The notes: generated from the sequence alone by a model not told the origin. A stretch of DNA of 64,000 nucleotides from Oscillospiraceae bacterium (GCA_022793675.1 JAAWDH010000048.1:1-64000), one strand, 5' to 3'; numbered from the stretch's first letter, positions 16,082 to 24,912 are shown. Made by a program: numbers and translations.

Positions 16082-16720
16082 TTACAGTTTAGAATAGCCG
16101 TAGCTGTTGATAATCGCGTCGATTTTGGTGCGGGCGGCGCAGTGGGGGCATTCGCTGCTGCGGAAGATTTGGTAATCGGGGATGTCGCCGCTGTCGAAAA
16201 GGCTCTTGATATGGATATCCTTGACTGTTTCGACAGCACTGAAAATCGCGCAGACCCCGGCCATATTGCCGCCATAGTAGCGGATGCACTCAAGGGCGCG
16301 GTCGATGGTTTTGCCGGTGGTGACCGAAGCGACAAGCAGCAGGATGTGCTTATTCCAAATCATTTTCTGGACGTTGTCGCGGAAAAGCATCTGGTTACTG
16401 GGGTTGATTTCGGGGGTAAGGACCGCGATGTTCTGTTCGCGGTTGATACCGGCCAAGGAGGTGTTGCAGATGGCGCGGGCGAGGAAAGCGCCGACGATTT
16501 CAGTGCCGTCCAGGCAGACGATGGTATCCACCGGAGTGGAGGTGAAGTAGGTGGCCATTTCAGCGGCCGCCTCTTTGGCCATCAGGTGGTAGGACTTCAT
16601 TGAAGTCATATCGATATAATAGTTGACGTGGGAGTGGCTGGTAGCAAAATGGCCCGGGATGACGGTAATGCTGAGCCGCTGGTTTTTTCTGGATTGGATT
16701 TCCCTTGCTCTTGTATCCAT
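16082..16720 (-). CDS. Orotate-phosphoribosyltransferase-like protein
   Basis: Predicted 212 aa type I phosphoribosyltransferase fold. The PRPP loop is LLVASVTTGKTIDRALECIR, where the usual acidic pair before TTG is replaced by Ala-Ser. Other features are TIVCLDGTEIVGAFLARAI and a C-terminal CPHCAART that could bind metal. Automated annotations of similar proteins call it orotate phosphoribosyltransferase, but the altered PRPP motif and the absence of pyr genes nearby argue for a regulatory or salvage role. It is transcribed alone from the promoter at 16780-16808. Confidence 0.75.
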   Translation of the reverse strand: MDTRAREIQSRKNQRLSITVIPGHFATSHSHVNYYIDMTSMKSYHLMAKEAAAEMATYFTSTPVDTIVCLDGTEIVGAFLARAICNTSLAGINREQNIAVLTPEINPSNQMLFRDNVQKMIWNKHILLLVASVTTGKTIDRALECIRYYGGNMAGVCAIFSAVETVKDIHIKSLFDSGDIPDYQIFRSSECPHCAARTKIDAIINSYGYSKL

Positions 16721-16779
16721 AAATCAAGACTCCTTCAGCCCCGTTCCGGGCAAGCCGGCGCGGGTTTTAATTTAGATAT

Positions 16780-16808
16780 AGTATACGATATACAAAAGAA
16801 AAAGTCAA
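16780..16808 (-). promoter_or_regulatory. Promoter of the phosphoribosyltransferase gene
   Basis: On the minus strand TTGACT and TATACT are 17 bases apart. The -10 area lies in a near-palindromic run of GTATAC/GATATA words, a possible operator. Confidence 0.65.
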
Positions 16809-16926
16809 TAGGATTCGGGGATATTCTATAAAACAGTGGAGAATTTGGGGTTTCGCTGTTCATATTTCGGGATTTTGACTAGAATACAGTATGATTTTCG
16901 CGCAAAATCCTTTTAATTTGACATCC

Positions 16927-16955
16927 TTGACATTTTGGGGGAGCTATGCTATACT
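16927..16955 (+). promoter_or_regulatory. Promoter of the T-box leader
   Basis: TTGACA (16927-16932) and TATACT (16950-16955) are separated by 17 bases and lie immediately upstream of the T-box leader. Confidence 0.75.
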
Positions 16956-17234
16956 AGCTTTAATGGCAGCGATCAGAATTAGTACGTCTTTTTCAGCGCA
17001 CAGAGAGCGCCCGGTTGGTGTAAGGGCGCGGGTGGGGAAGGCCGAAATACCTCTGGGAGCCGCAACCTGAACTGGCTTTGGCCGCAGTAGGGACGCCGGG
17101 TGTGCCCGTTACAGCATTCAGGGTATGGCTGTACCCGATGAGGCCGTTTCCCGTGAGGGGGCGGTAAATTGAGGTGGTAACACGTTTCAGGATTGCTGGA
17201 TCGTCCTCTGTCTGGATATGGCAGGGGACTTTTT
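16956..17234 (+). ncRNA. T-box riboswitch, tyrosine type
   Basis: The leader contains a long stem I region starting with AGAGAGCGCC, a probable specifier loop with GAAATACCTCTGGGAG (UAC, tyrosine, at 17048-17050), and the T-box core GAGGTGGTAACACG at 17171-17184, whose TGGT would pair with an ACCA tRNA end. An intrinsic terminator follows at 17203-17234. Uncharged tRNA-Tyr should stabilise the antiterminator and let transcription proceed into the GNAT gene and tyrS. The specifier is read by pattern and by the downstream tyrS. Confidence 0.9.
17203..17234 (+). terminator. T-box-controlled terminator
   Basis: An 8-bp stem (17203-17210 with 17222-17229, one wobble) is followed by TTTTT. It is the off-state terminator of the T-box leader. 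Confidence 0.85.
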
Positions 17235-17273
17235 ATTGGGAAATCCCCGCCGAAAACTTTTGAAAGGGGTTTT

Positions 17274-17750
17274 ATGTTTGGGGTATCTCTGACAAAAATT
17301 AAAATGGAGGAAGCGGCCCTGCTCTTGGAGATGCAGAAGGAAGCTTTCCGCCCTCTCTACGAGCGGTATCGGGACGAGGGCAGCCCGTTCTTGGAACCGC
17401 TGTCCAAAATGGAGGCGAGGCTTGAAAACCCTATTGTGGACAGCTATTGGATCTGGGAAGGCGAGGCCCGGGCGGGTTCGATTTGGGTAATCCGCCAAGG
17501 GGTTTGGGACTTTGCCTTCTATCTGGCGCGGCTCTTTATCCTGCCCGCGCTCCAGGGCCGCGGCCTTGCGCAGGCAGCGATACGTCTTGCTGAGGAGATA
17601 TACGGGCCGGGGAGCTGGGGCGTTGATACCATTGCTGAGGAGCCGGGCAACTGTTATCTTTACGAAAAAATGGGCTATCATCCTACCGGCAGGCTGCAGC
17701 CGGTCAATGAACGGCTTACGCTGATTTTTTACGAAAAAACTGTGGAATAA
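17274..17750 (+). CDS. GNAT-family acetyltransferase under T-box control
   Basis: Predicted 158 aa GNAT N-acetyltransferase. The acetyl-CoA-binding segment is LFILPALQGRGLAQAAIRLAEE, a Q-x-x-G-x-G/A type motif, followed by the late strand with ETGNCYLYEKMGY-like residues (NCYLYEKMGYHPTG). The start at 17274 follows AAAGGGG; the open frame extending up to 17193 covers the terminator and is not used. It sits between the T-box and tyrS, 16 bases before the tyrS start, so its expression should respond to tyrosine supply. The substrate is unknown; an amino-acid- or aminoacyl-adenylate-related role is speculation. Confidence 0.85.
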   Translation: MFGVSLTKIKMEEAALLLEMQKEAFRPLYERYRDEGSPFLEPLSKMEARLENPIVDSYWIWEGEARAGSIWVIRQGVWDFAFYLARLFILPALQGRGLAQAAIRLAEEIYGPGSWGVDTIAEEPGNCYLYEKMGYHPTGRLQPVNERLTLIFYEKTVE

Positions 17751-17766
17751 GAAAGGAATGAGACTG

Positions 17767-18987
17767 GTGACGGCTTACGAAGAACTGAAACGCCGGGGGC
17801 TGATTGCCCAAGTGACCGATGAGGCCATGGTCGGCGATATGATTAACAACGGCAAAGCCACTTTCTATATTGGCTTTGACTGCACCGCCGACAGCCTAAC
17901 AGCGGGCCATTTTATGACGATGGCATTGATGAAGCGGCTGCAGATGGCGGGCAACAAGCCCATCGCCCTAATTGGCGGCGGCACGACGATGATCGGCGAC
18001 CCCTCCGGGCGGACGGATATGCGCAAAATGCTGACCAAAGAGGATATCGACCATAACGCCGCCTGTTTCAAGCGGCAGATGGAGCGGTTTATTGAGTTTG
18101 GCGAAGGCAAAGCCCAGATGGTCAACAATGCCGATTGGCTGCTGAACTTAAACTATGTGGAGCTGCTGCGGGAGGTAGGCGCTTGCTTCTCGGTCAACAA
18201 TATGCTGCGGGCGGACTGCTACAAACAGCGGATGGAGCGGGGCCTGAGCTTTTTGGAGTTTAATTATATGATTATGCAGTCCTACGATTTCTACTATCTT
18301 TTCCAGCATTACGGCTGCAATATGCAGTTCGGCGGCAACGACCAGTGGAGCAATATGCTTGGCGGCACCGAGCTGATCCGCCGCAAGCTAAGCAAAGACG
18401 CCCAGGTGATGACCATTGCGCTGCTCACTGACTCGCAGGGCAACAAGATGGGCAAAACCGCCGGCAACGCAGTCTGGCTGGATGCCAATAAGACCTCGCC
18501 CTATGACTTTTTCCAATATTGGCGCAATGTCGGCGACGCCGATGTCATCAGGTGTATGAAGTTTTTGACTTTTATCCCGATTGAAGAAATCGAGGAGATG
18601 GAGCGCACCCTTAAAGACCAGGCTTTCAACGTTGCAAAGGAGCGCCTTGCGTTTGAGCTGACGAAGATGATCCATGGCGAGGAGGAGGCACAGAAGTGCC
18701 TGGAGGCTGCCAAGAGCCTTTTCTCTGATGCCGGCAATACGGCCAATATGCCCTGCACCGAAATTGCCGCGGAAGAGCTTGCCGACGGCTCGGTTGGCTT
18801 GCTGACGCTGTTGGTCAAGTGCGGCCTTGCCGCTTCCAACGGCGAAGCAAGGCGCCTTGTCCAGCAGGGGGGCATCCTTATTAATGGTGAAAAAGCGGCT
18901 GACCCTGCGATGCAGGTTCAGCTCGACGGTGAGGTCATCATCAAAAAGGGTAAGAAAGTTTTCCACAAAGCTTGCGTTAAAAAGTAA
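17767..18987 (+). CDS. tyrS: Tyrosyl-tRNA synthetase
   Basis: Predicted 406 aa class I aminoacyl-tRNA synthetase. The HIGH-equivalent is TADSLTAGHF, tyrosine-site residues occur in FDCTADSL and YDFYYLFQHYG, the KMSKS-equivalent is KMGKT (as in KFGKT of Bacillus TyrRS), and a C-terminal S4-like domain (about 340-406: RRLVQQGGILINGEK) binds tRNA. I place the start at GTG 17767, 9 bases from AAAGGA, because the in-frame ATG at 17758 abuts that site with no spacing. The gene is controlled by the upstream T-box together with the GNAT gene. Confidence 0.95.
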   Translation: MTAYEELKRRGLIAQVTDEAMVGDMINNGKATFYIGFDCTADSLTAGHFMTMALMKRLQMAGNKPIALIGGGTTMIGDPSGRTDMRKMLTKEDIDHNAACFKRQMERFIEFGEGKAQMVNNADWLLNLNYVELLREVGACFSVNNMLRADCYKQRMERGLSFLEFNYMIMQSYDFYYLFQHYGCNMQFGGNDQWSNMLGGTELIRRKLSKDAQVMTIALLTDSQGNKMGKTAGNAVWLDANKTSPYDFFQYWRNVGDADVIRCMKFLTFIPIEEIEEMERTLKDQAFNVAKERLAFELTKMIHGEEEAQKCLEAAKSLFSDAGNTANMPCTEIAAEELADGSVGLLTLLVKCGLAASNGEARRLVQQGGILINGEKAADPAMQVQLDGEVIIKKGKKVFHKACVKK

Positions 18988-19018
18988 GGCGTCAGGAGAA
19001 AATGCGGCGTTTGTGCCG

Positions 19019-19049
19019 CGGGTCGGAGGGCCTGGCCCGTCTGTTTTTT
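19019..19049 (+). terminator. Probable terminator after tyrS
   Basis: A 6-bp stem (CGGGTC with GGCCCG, one wobble) and a 9-base loop are followed after a few bases by TTTTTT. The stem is short, so this is a weak call. Confidence 0.45.
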
Positions 19050-19106
19050 GTCGAAGAGGGTTCGCAGTTTGCGAAATCCCTTCAAGGATAAAGGAGGAAT
19101 ATTGAA

Positions 19107-20003
19107 ATGACCAAGGTTGCTATTATTGGTTACGGGAACATCGGGCGGTATGCGCTGGAAGCGGTAAAGGCTGCCAGCGATATGGAATGCGTCGGCATCG
19201 TCCGGCGGTCCGCCGCTGGGGAACAGCCGGCAGAGCTTGCTGGGCTGGAGATTGTCGACCATGCGTCAAAGCTTTCGGTAAAGCCTGACGCGGCCATCCT
19301 TGCAACGCCGACCCGGTCGGTGGAAAAGTACGCGCTGGAATGCCTGGCACTGGGGATCAGCACCGCCGACAGCTTCGACATCCACGGCCAGATCTGGGAC
19401 CTGCGCGAAACTTTGGATAAGGCCGCCAAGGAACATGGCGCTGTCTCGGTGATCTCGGCAGGCTGGGATCCCGGCTCTGATTCGGTGGTGCGCACGCTGC
19501 TGCAGGCCTGCGCCCCTCGCGGCCTGACCTACACGAATTTCGGCCCTGGCATGAGCATGGGCCACACCGTAGCTGTCAAGGCCATTGAGGGGGTAGAGGC
19601 GGCGCTTTCGATGACCATTCCGCTGGGGACTTCTATCCACCGCCGCATGGTCTATGTCCAGCTGAAAGAAGGGTATTTGCTGGAAGACGTCGCCGCCCGC
19701 ATCAAGGCCGACCCCTATTTTGCCAACGACGAAACCCATGTGACGGCTGTCCCAGATGTGAATGCGGTTATCGACATGGGCCACGGCGTCAACCTCACCC
19801 GCAAGGGCGTTTCCGGCGAGACCCCCAACCAGCTTTTCGAGTTCAATATGAAAATCAACAACCCTGCCCTTACTGGCCAGGTGCTGGTTGGGGCTGTCCG
19901 CGCCGCGCTGCGCCAGCGCCCCGGGGCCTATACGCTGCCGGAAATCCCAGTGATGGATCTGCTGGAAGGAGACAGGGAAACGCTGATCCGCCAGCTGGTC
20001 TGA
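19107..20003 (+). CDS. ddh: meso-Diaminopimelate dehydrogenase
   Basis: Predicted 298 aa. It performs NADPH-dependent reductive amination of L-2-amino-6-oxopimelate to meso-diaminopimelate, the one-step branch to lysine and peptidoglycan DAP. The Rossmann motif is IIGYGNIGRYALEAV, and family landmarks include ILATPTRSVE, DSFDIHG, SAGWDPGSDSVVRTL, the TNFGPGMSMGHTVAVK segment and a C-terminal NPALTGQVLVGAVRA. Length is close to that of known Ddh enzymes, though slightly short. The ATG follows AAAGGAGGAATATTGAA. It appears to be transcribed on its own; no other lysine genes are adjacent. Confidence 0.93.
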   Translation: MTKVAIIGYGNIGRYALEAVKAASDMECVGIVRRSAAGEQPAELAGLEIVDHASKLSVKPDAAILATPTRSVEKYALECLALGISTADSFDIHGQIWDLRETLDKAAKEHGAVSVISAGWDPGSDSVVRTLLQACAPRGLTYTNFGPGMSMGHTVAVKAIEGVEAALSMTIPLGTSIHRRMVYVQLKEGYLLEDVAARIKADPYFANDETHVTAVPDVNAVIDMGHGVNLTRKGVSGETPNQLFEFNMKINNPALTGQVLVGAVRAALRQRPGAYTLPEIPVMDLLEGDRETLIRQLV

Positions 20004-20090
20004 TTTTTCCGGGTTCTTCAGGTGAAAAATGGGCAAAACGCTGAAATTTCCCTATTTCACCGGCAAAAAAGCTGAAAAATGAAAAATCCC

Positions 20091-20119
20091 TTGCAAAATC
20101 CGCAAAAGTGTGGTATTAT
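20091..20119 (+). promoter_or_regulatory. Promoter of rplS
   Basis: TTGCAA (20091-20096) and TATTAT (20114-20119) are separated by 17 bases. Confidence 0.7.
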
Positions 20120-20134
20120 CTAATAGATATTGTT

Positions 20135-20250
20135 CCGCCAGCTCGGATTTTGGGCTGTGTGGGGATTAATGTTCAACACATTAAAGCGGACAGTCCTCTG
20201 CGCCGGGGCAGGCCCCCTGCGGCACGAATGTCTGAAAACCAGGAGGAAAA
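20135..20250 (+). ncRNA. Possible L19 leader RNA
   Basis: The 5' untranslated region of rplS contains a hairpin with outer arms CGGACA and TGTCTG and a GC-rich inner part. Structured autoregulatory leaders before rplS are known in Firmicutes. I could not check it against the L19 leader model, so this is tentative. Confidence 0.3.
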
Positions 20251-20252
20251 AG

Positions 20253-20597
20253 ATGGACGCATTAAAACTTATCAGCCAGTCCAGCATGAAGGCCGACAAG
20301 CCCCAGCTGCTGGTGGGCGACTATGTCAGAGTTTCGGTTAAGATTCGCGAAGGCGATAAGGAGAGGATCCAGGCTTTCGAGGGCACCGTTATCGCCATGA
20401 AGCACGGCGGCATCTCTGAGACCTTTACGGTACGGCGTGTAGCCCACGGCGTGGGTATCGAGCGCGTGTTCCCGGTACATTCCCCTAACGTGGTCAAGGT
20501 TGATGTGCTGCGCCATGGTAAAGTCCGGCGCGCCAAGCTCTATTACCTGCGCGACCGCGTCGGCAAGGCTGCCAGGGTCAAAGAGAAAATCGTATAA
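20253..20597 (+). CDS. rplS: Ribosomal protein L19
   Basis: Predicted 114 aa, the normal length of L19, a large-subunit protein at the subunit interface. Diagnostic segments are [54 protein letters not shown] and [20 protein letters not shown]. The start at 20253 follows AGGAGG; the frame further upstream is the leader. It heads a cluster with lepB, rbgA and rnhB, a conserved Firmicutes arrangement. Confidence 0.97.
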   Translation: MDALKLISQSSMKADKPQLLVGDYVRVSVKIREGDKERIQAFEGTVIAMKHGGISETFTVRRVAHGVGIERVFPVHSPNVVKVDVLRHGKVRRAKLYYLRDRVGKAARVKEKIV

Positions 20598-20617
20598 AGC
20601 GGTTCATCAAAGCGGAG

Positions 20618-20645
20618 AAAGGGGCGGGAACGTCCCTTTTTTTGC
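20618..20645 (+). terminator. Terminator or attenuator between rplS and lepB
   Basis: A 9-bp stem (20618-20626 with 20631-20639, one wobble) with a GGAA loop is followed by a run of T. It would reduce read-through from rplS into the lepB cluster. Confidence 0.75.
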
Positions 20646-20672
20646 GTATTTTATTGAGACGGAGGCGGAACC

Positions 20673-21866
20673 ATGGCTCAGGATCAACATGACAGCGTTT
20701 CGCTGGATTTGGAAGAAATTCTGGCAGAGCTGGATCTTCTTCCTGAAGGCGCTGCCCCGGCGTCGCCCCGGGCCGAAGCGCCTTCACCCCCCCCGCCCAC
20801 AGCGGCCAGGGCTTCTGCGGCCGCAGAAGCCCTGGCGGCAAAAGCGCCGGAATTTGTAAAGGCTGCGGCGGAGGCTGGAACTGCAGGCGGGACGCCAGCG
20901 CCGGCAGCGCCCGCCGCTGCCCCTAAGGCCCGGCCTTCGGCGGGCGGCGAGGATGCGCTGCTGCGGGATGTGCCGCAGGTGCACAGCGACGAGCCGGCAA
21001 CGGTGGTGTTCCGGCCCGATGACATCAAGCGGATGCGGCTGACAACCGATCCGCCGCCTGCGGCGACAGTGCGCCATCCTGCGCGCCCGAGCGCTTCTTT
21101 GAAGGAAGAGCTGGAGCAGCTGGCCCGTACCGACGGCAGTCATTCTTTAACTGAGGCCCTTCGCGCCAAAGACAGCGCAGCGGCCCCCGTTGGCAGGCAG
21201 GCTGCCCGCCAGCGCCCCAAGAAACCGGCTGGCGGGCAGCCTGCCAGGCGCGGGTTACCTGGGCCTGAAAAGGAGAGGCCCGCTCCGCAGCCTGAGGGGA
21301 GGGCTCCGGAAGCGGCTGCTGAACCGGCGGCGGAGGCTGCCAAAGGCAGCTGGAAGCACGAGCTGCTGGAATGGGGCAAGGCGTTGGCTGTAGCCTTTGC
21401 AGTAGTTTTTATGATCTTTTTTGTCGTGCTGAAAATCGTCCGGGTGGACGGCGGCTCTATGGAGCCGACACTCACGGCCGGCGACCGGCTGATTATCTCT
21501 GGCATTTTTTATAGCCCGGAAAACGGCGATATCGTCGTGACCAGCGATAAAAACGGCCTGAATAAGCCGCTGGTCAAGCGGATAATCGCAGTCGGCGGGC
21601 AGACGGTCGACCTGGGCAAGGACGGCGGCGTGCTGGTCAATGGCCTGCCGTTGGAGGAGGATTATATTGACGGCGCAATCACCGATCCCGGCGACCTTGA
21701 TTTCCCGTTGACAGTGCCAGAAGGATGCGTACTGTTGATGGGGGACAACCGCGGTCACTCTACCGACAGCCGCAGCGGCCAGGTAGGGATGCTGCCGGAA
21801 AAGGAGATCCAAGGTAAGGTGCTGCTGCGCTTTTTCCCTTTTGACAAGTTCGGCGGTGTTGAGTGA
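20673..21866 (+). CDS. lepB: Signal peptidase I with long N-terminal extension
   Basis: Predicted 397 aa, about twice the size of typical Gram-positive LepB. Residues 1 to about 225 are a low-complexity, Ala/Pro/Glu-rich cytoplasmic region starting with a short acidic helix (SVSLDLEEILAELDLL). A single transmembrane helix lies around 232-252, then the catalytic domain: GGSMEPTL with the nucleophile Ser262, LVKRIIAVGG with the general base Lys302, and the GDNRGHSTDSR box. The enzyme cleaves signal peptides on the outer face of the membrane. The ATG follows GGAGGCGGAACC. A second, ordinary lepB lies 0.5 kb downstream with one GNAT gene between. Confidence 0.92.
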   Translation: MAQDQHDSVSLDLEEILAELDLLPEGAAPASPRAEAPSPPPPTAARASAAAEALAAKAPEFVKAAAEAGTAGGTPAPAAPAAAPKARPSAGGEDALLRDVPQVHSDEPATVVFRPDDIKRMRLTTDPPPAATVRHPARPSASLKEELEQLARTDGSHSLTEALRAKDSAAAPVGRQAARQRPKKPAGGQPARRGLPGPEKERPAPQPEGRAPEAAAEPAAEAAKGSWKHELLEWGKALAVAFAVVFMIFFVVLKIVRVDGGSMEPTLTAGDRLIISGIFYSPENGDIVVTSDKNGLNKPLVKRIIAVGGQTVDLGKDGGVLVNGLPLEEDYIDGAITDPGDLDFPLTVPEGCVLLMGDNRGHSTDSRSGQVGMLPEKEIQGKVLLRFFPFDKFGGVE

Positions 21867-21884
21867 GAGACGGAGGCGGGAAGG

Positions 21885-22361
21885 ATGCAGATACGCAAAA
21901 TACGCAGCGGCGAGGTGGAAGAGGCCCTGGCGCTGGCTTACGAGGTATTTATGGAGTTTGAAGCGCCGGATTATGGGCAGGAAGGCGTCGACAGCTTCCG
22001 GCGGGACGTTGTTGAAAATGAGCGTTTTATCGCCCGCTGCCGCCAAGGGGAATGCCCGATCTATGCCGCTTTTGACGGCGACCGGATGATGGGCATGATG
22101 GGGCTGCGCGCGGGCAAAGCCCATATCAGCATGGCGTTTGTCAAAAGGGAATACCAGCGCCAAGGCGTCGCTACTGCGATTTTCCAATACCTGTTGGCAG
22201 ATATTTTGAAAAAGGATCCCGCCCTGCGGGAGGTCACGCTGAACGCTTCGCCTTATGGGATGCCCTTTTATCTCCATATCGGCTTTGAGCCGCGGTCTGA
22301 GGAGCAGGAACAGCATGGGATCAGATTTACGCCGATGAAATACCTGATCCCGTCCCGCTGA
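21885..22361 (+). CDS. GNAT-family acetyltransferase
   Basis: Predicted 158 aa. Acetyl-CoA-binding residues are in AFVKREYQRQGVATAIFQYLL (Q-R-Q-G-V-A-T), and the C-terminal strand-helix is NASPYGMPFYLHIGFEPRS. The pattern suits small-molecule or protein N-acetyltransferases; the substrate is unknown. It lies between the two lepB genes, 18 bases after the first and 33 before the second, and is likely in their operon. Confidence 0.88.
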   Translation: MQIRKIRSGEVEEALALAYEVFMEFEAPDYGQEGVDSFRRDVVENERFIARCRQGECPIYAAFDGDRMMGMMGLRAGKAHISMAFVKREYQRQGVATAIFQYLLADILKKDPALREVTLNASPYGMPFYLHIGFEPRSEEQEQHGIRFTPMKYLIPSR

Positions 22362-22394
22362 TGGGAAAATATAAATATCAGGAGGAATATCCAG

Positions 22395-23000
22395 ATGGGC
22401 CAGCAACAAAATGGGCTTTCCTATGAAGAAATGGACGAGGAGGGGATGGCGCTGCCTGACGGCGAGAAGAAGAAATCCGTCCGCGCCGAGGTAATCGAAT
22501 GGATGAAGGCCATTGTGGCCGCTTCGGTCATTGTGGCGGTGCTGTTTGGGTTCTTTATCAAGCCGGTGGAGGTAATCGGCAGCTCAATGTCGCCGACGCT
22601 GACCAACGGCGACCGGCTGATTGTCTGGAAATTCCTCTACGAGCCGAAAAACGGCGATCCAGTGATCCTATCTGAAAATACGGGGTTAGACGAGGCGCTG
22701 GTCAAGCGGGTCATCGCAGTGGCTGGCCAGACGGTGGATATCGACGGGGAAGGCCGGGTAGTTGTCGACGGCGAGCTGCTGGAAGAGGGCTATATTATGG
22801 AAACCATCGCGCCAAGCACCCGCGGCGACCACGACTATCCGGTGACGGTGCCGGAAGGCTGCGTATTCGTCCTAGGCGATAACCGCAACCATTCTACCGA
22901 CAGCCGTTTTGAGCCGGTAAGTTTCGTGGACAAGGACGAGATTATTGGTAAGGTGGTGCTGCGGATTCTGCCGATGGACAGCATTGGGATTATCCGCTGA
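22395..23000 (+). CDS. lepB: Signal peptidase I
   Basis: Predicted 201 aa, standard Gram-positive type I signal peptidase. A short acidic cytoplasmic tail is followed by one transmembrane helix (about 36-55), GSSMSPTL with nucleophile Ser64, LVKRVIAVAGQTVD with Lys104, and GDNRNHSTDSR. The core closely resembles the C-terminal half of the preceding extended LepB, which points to local duplication with divergence of the N-terminus. The ATG follows AGGAGG. It is in the same unit as rbgA downstream (22-base gap). Confidence 0.95.
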   Translation: MGQQQNGLSYEEMDEEGMALPDGEKKKSVRAEVIEWMKAIVAASVIVAVLFGFFIKPVEVIGSSMSPTLTNGDRLIVWKFLYEPKNGDPVILSENTGLDEALVKRVIAVAGQTVDIDGEGRVVVDGELLEEGYIMETIAPSTRGDHDYPVTVPEGCVFVLGDNRNHSTDSRFEPVSFVDKDEIIGKVVLRILPMDSIGIIR

Positions 23001-23022
23001 AACAGCCCAAAAGGAGGCTTTT

Positions 23023-23895
23023 ATGGAACAGACCCCGTTGGTTCAATGGTTTCCCGGCCATATGGCCAAAACCCGGCGGCTGATTGCCGAGTGCCTGCCG
23101 CAGGTGGATTTGGTAGCGGAACTCCGCGACGCCCGGATCCCCCAAAGCTCCGGCAACCCCGAGCTTTCGGAGCTGCTGGGCGGGAAAAAGCGGTTGGTCA
23201 TCCTGAATAAATCTGACACAGCCGACCCTTCCGCAACGGCGCGGTGGCTCTCCTATTATAAGCAGCAGGGCCTTGCGGCGATGGCGGCCGACAGCCGCAG
23301 CGGCAAGGGCCTGGAACAGCTGATGCCGTTGGTGCGCGAAACCCTCGCGGAACTTTTAGAGCGCCGTGCTGCAAAAGGCCTTTCGCGGGCGGTGCGGATG
23401 ATGGTGGTAGGCATTCCCAATGTGGGCAAGTCCTCGTTCATCAACCGGCTGGCCGGCGAAAAACGCGCCAAGGTGGAGGACCGGCCGGGCGTGACCCGCA
23501 GCAAGCAGTGGGTGCCGGTGAACCGGGAACTGGAACTGCTGGATATGCCGGGCGTCCTTTGGCCGAAGTTTGACGATCCTGCGGTCGGGGAGCGGCTGGC
23601 TTTCACCGGCGCTGTTAAGGATCAGGTTATCGATACCGAGCTGCTGGCGATGCGGCTGCTGGCACTGCTGCGGGACGCTTATCCGACGTTGCTGGCCCGC
23701 TATAAGATTGACGCTTCCGAGGCGGCTGATCTCGAACCTTACGGCCTGCTCTGCCTGGTGGGAAAAAAGCGCGGGATGTTGATCAGCGGCGGCGAAGTCA
23801 ACACCGAACGCGCCGCTGCGGTGGTGCTGGACGAATACCGGGGCGGCAAGCTGGGGCGGCTGACACTGGAGCTGCCGCCGAAGGAGACAGTATGA
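23023..23895 (+). CDS. rbgA: Ribosome biogenesis GTPase RbgA (YlqF)
   Basis: Predicted 290 aa circularly permuted GTPase needed for late 50S assembly. Motif order is permuted: G4 (LNKSDTAD) comes before G1 ([14 protein letters not shown]) and G3 (LDMPGVLWP). The family signature [13 protein letters not shown] is at the N-terminus, and the C-terminal domain contacts the ribosome. The start at 23023 follows AAAGGAGG; the longer frame overlaps lepB. It overlaps rnhB by 4 bases (ATGA), a common Firmicutes neighbour. Confidence 0.96.
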   Translation: MEQTPLVQWFPGHMAKTRRLIAECLPQVDLVAELRDARIPQSSGNPELSELLGGKKRLVILNKSDTADPSATARWLSYYKQQGLAAMAADSRSGKGLEQLMPLVRETLAELLERRAAKGLSRAVRMMVVGIPNVGKSSFINRLAGEKRAKVEDRPGVTRSKQWVPVNRELELLDMPGVLWPKFDDPAVGERLAFTGAVKDQVIDTELLAMRLLALLRDAYPTLLARYKIDASEAADLEPYGLLCLVGKKRGMLISGGEVNTERAAAVVLDEYRGGKLGRLTLELPPKETV

Positions 23896-24854
23896 CTTTA
23901 TATGAATACGACGAAGCCCTTGGCGTAACAGGTTTTTGCGGCGTCGACGAGGCTGGCCGCGGGCCGCTTGCCGGGGATGTCTATGCCGGAGCCGTGATTT
24001 TAGATCCCGCAAAGCCTATCGAAGGTTTGAACGACAGTAAAAAGCTTTCGGAGAAGCGCCGCGAGGCTCTTTTTGACGAAATCTGCGAAAAAGCTGTCAG
24101 CTTTTCGGTAGGGGTTGCCACCGTTCGGGAAATTGACGCATATAATATCTTAAACGCCACTTTTTTGGCAATGCGCCGGGCGGTTGCCGGCCTTTCGGCA
24201 ATCCCGCCGATGGCGCTGGTGGACGGCAACCGCAATCCCGGCTTGTCCGTCCCTACAAGGCTGCTGGTCAAGGGGGACGCTACTTCTGCCTCAGTGGCAG
24301 CGGCGTCAATTCTTGCTAAGGTTTCGCGCGACCGCTATATGAAAGCGCTGGCGCTGGAATATCCGGAGTATGAGCTGGCGCGCCACAAGGGCTACGGCAC
24401 CAAGCTTCATAAGGAGCTGCTCACACAGTACGGCCCGTCGCCGATCCACCGCAAAAGTTTTCTGAAAAAGCTTAAAAACCTTCCTTCAAAGAGCGGCAGG
24501 CGGGGCGAAGCCGTGGCCGTCCAGCTGCTGACCGACGGCGGCTGCCGGATTTTGGGTTCTAATTACGCCGTCCCGGAAGGGGAACTGGACGTGGTGGCGG
24601 AAAAGGGTGGCCTTGTCCTCTTTGTCGAGGTCAAAACCCGGCGCACGGACGGGTTGGACACTCCGGCGGCCTGGGTCACCGAAGCCAAGCAGCGCCGGCT
24701 GCTGAGGGCGGCGGCCCGCTGGCTGGAGGAAAACCCCGTTGCCTTACAGCCCCGCTTTGACGTGGTAGAAGTGCTGCTCGATCCGAAAACGGGGGCGTTT
24801 GTTTCAGCCAACTGGCTGGAAGACGCCTTCGGCCAGGAGAGCCGGGCGCTCTGA
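23892..24854 (+). CDS. rnhB: Ribonuclease HII-YraN fusion
   Basis: Predicted 320 aa with two domains. Residues about 1-205 are RNase HII, which removes ribonucleotides from DNA hybrids: [12 protein letters not shown] (first acidic pair), [17 protein letters not shown] and the [14 protein letters not shown] segment. Residues about 206-320 are a YraN/UPF0102 nuclease-like domain: [12 protein letters not shown], the PEGELDVVA and VEVKTRR catalytic motifs. In many bacteria rnhB and yraN are adjacent separate genes; here they are joined in frame with a short Ser/Gly/Arg linker. Both active-site sets look complete. It is coupled to rbgA by ATGA overlap. Confidence 0.94.
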   Translation: MTLYEYDEALGVTGFCGVDEAGRGPLAGDVYAGAVILDPAKPIEGLNDSKKLSEKRREALFDEICEKAVSFSVGVATVREIDAYNILNATFLAMRRAVAGLSAIPPMALVDGNRNPGLSVPTRLLVKGDATSASVAAASILAKVSRDRYMKALALEYPEYELARHKGYGTKLHKELLTQYGPSPIHRKSFLKKLKNLPSKSGRRGEAVAVQLLTDGGCRILGSNYAVPEGELDVVAEKGGLVLFVEVKTRRTDGLDTPAAWVTEAKQRRLLRAAARWLEENPVALQPRFDVVEVLLDPKTGAFVSANWLEDAFGQESRAL

Positions 24855-24912
24855 TATGCAATTTGCTGACGATTTCCGACAGGCCCCCTGCGGGCCGGAA
24901 AGGCAGGCCATT

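Noticed and set aside
17758-17766. ATG 17758 as the tyrS start
   Set aside because: The ribosome site directly abuts this ATG; GTG 17767 has proper spacing and gives the usual N-terminus. Not excluded.
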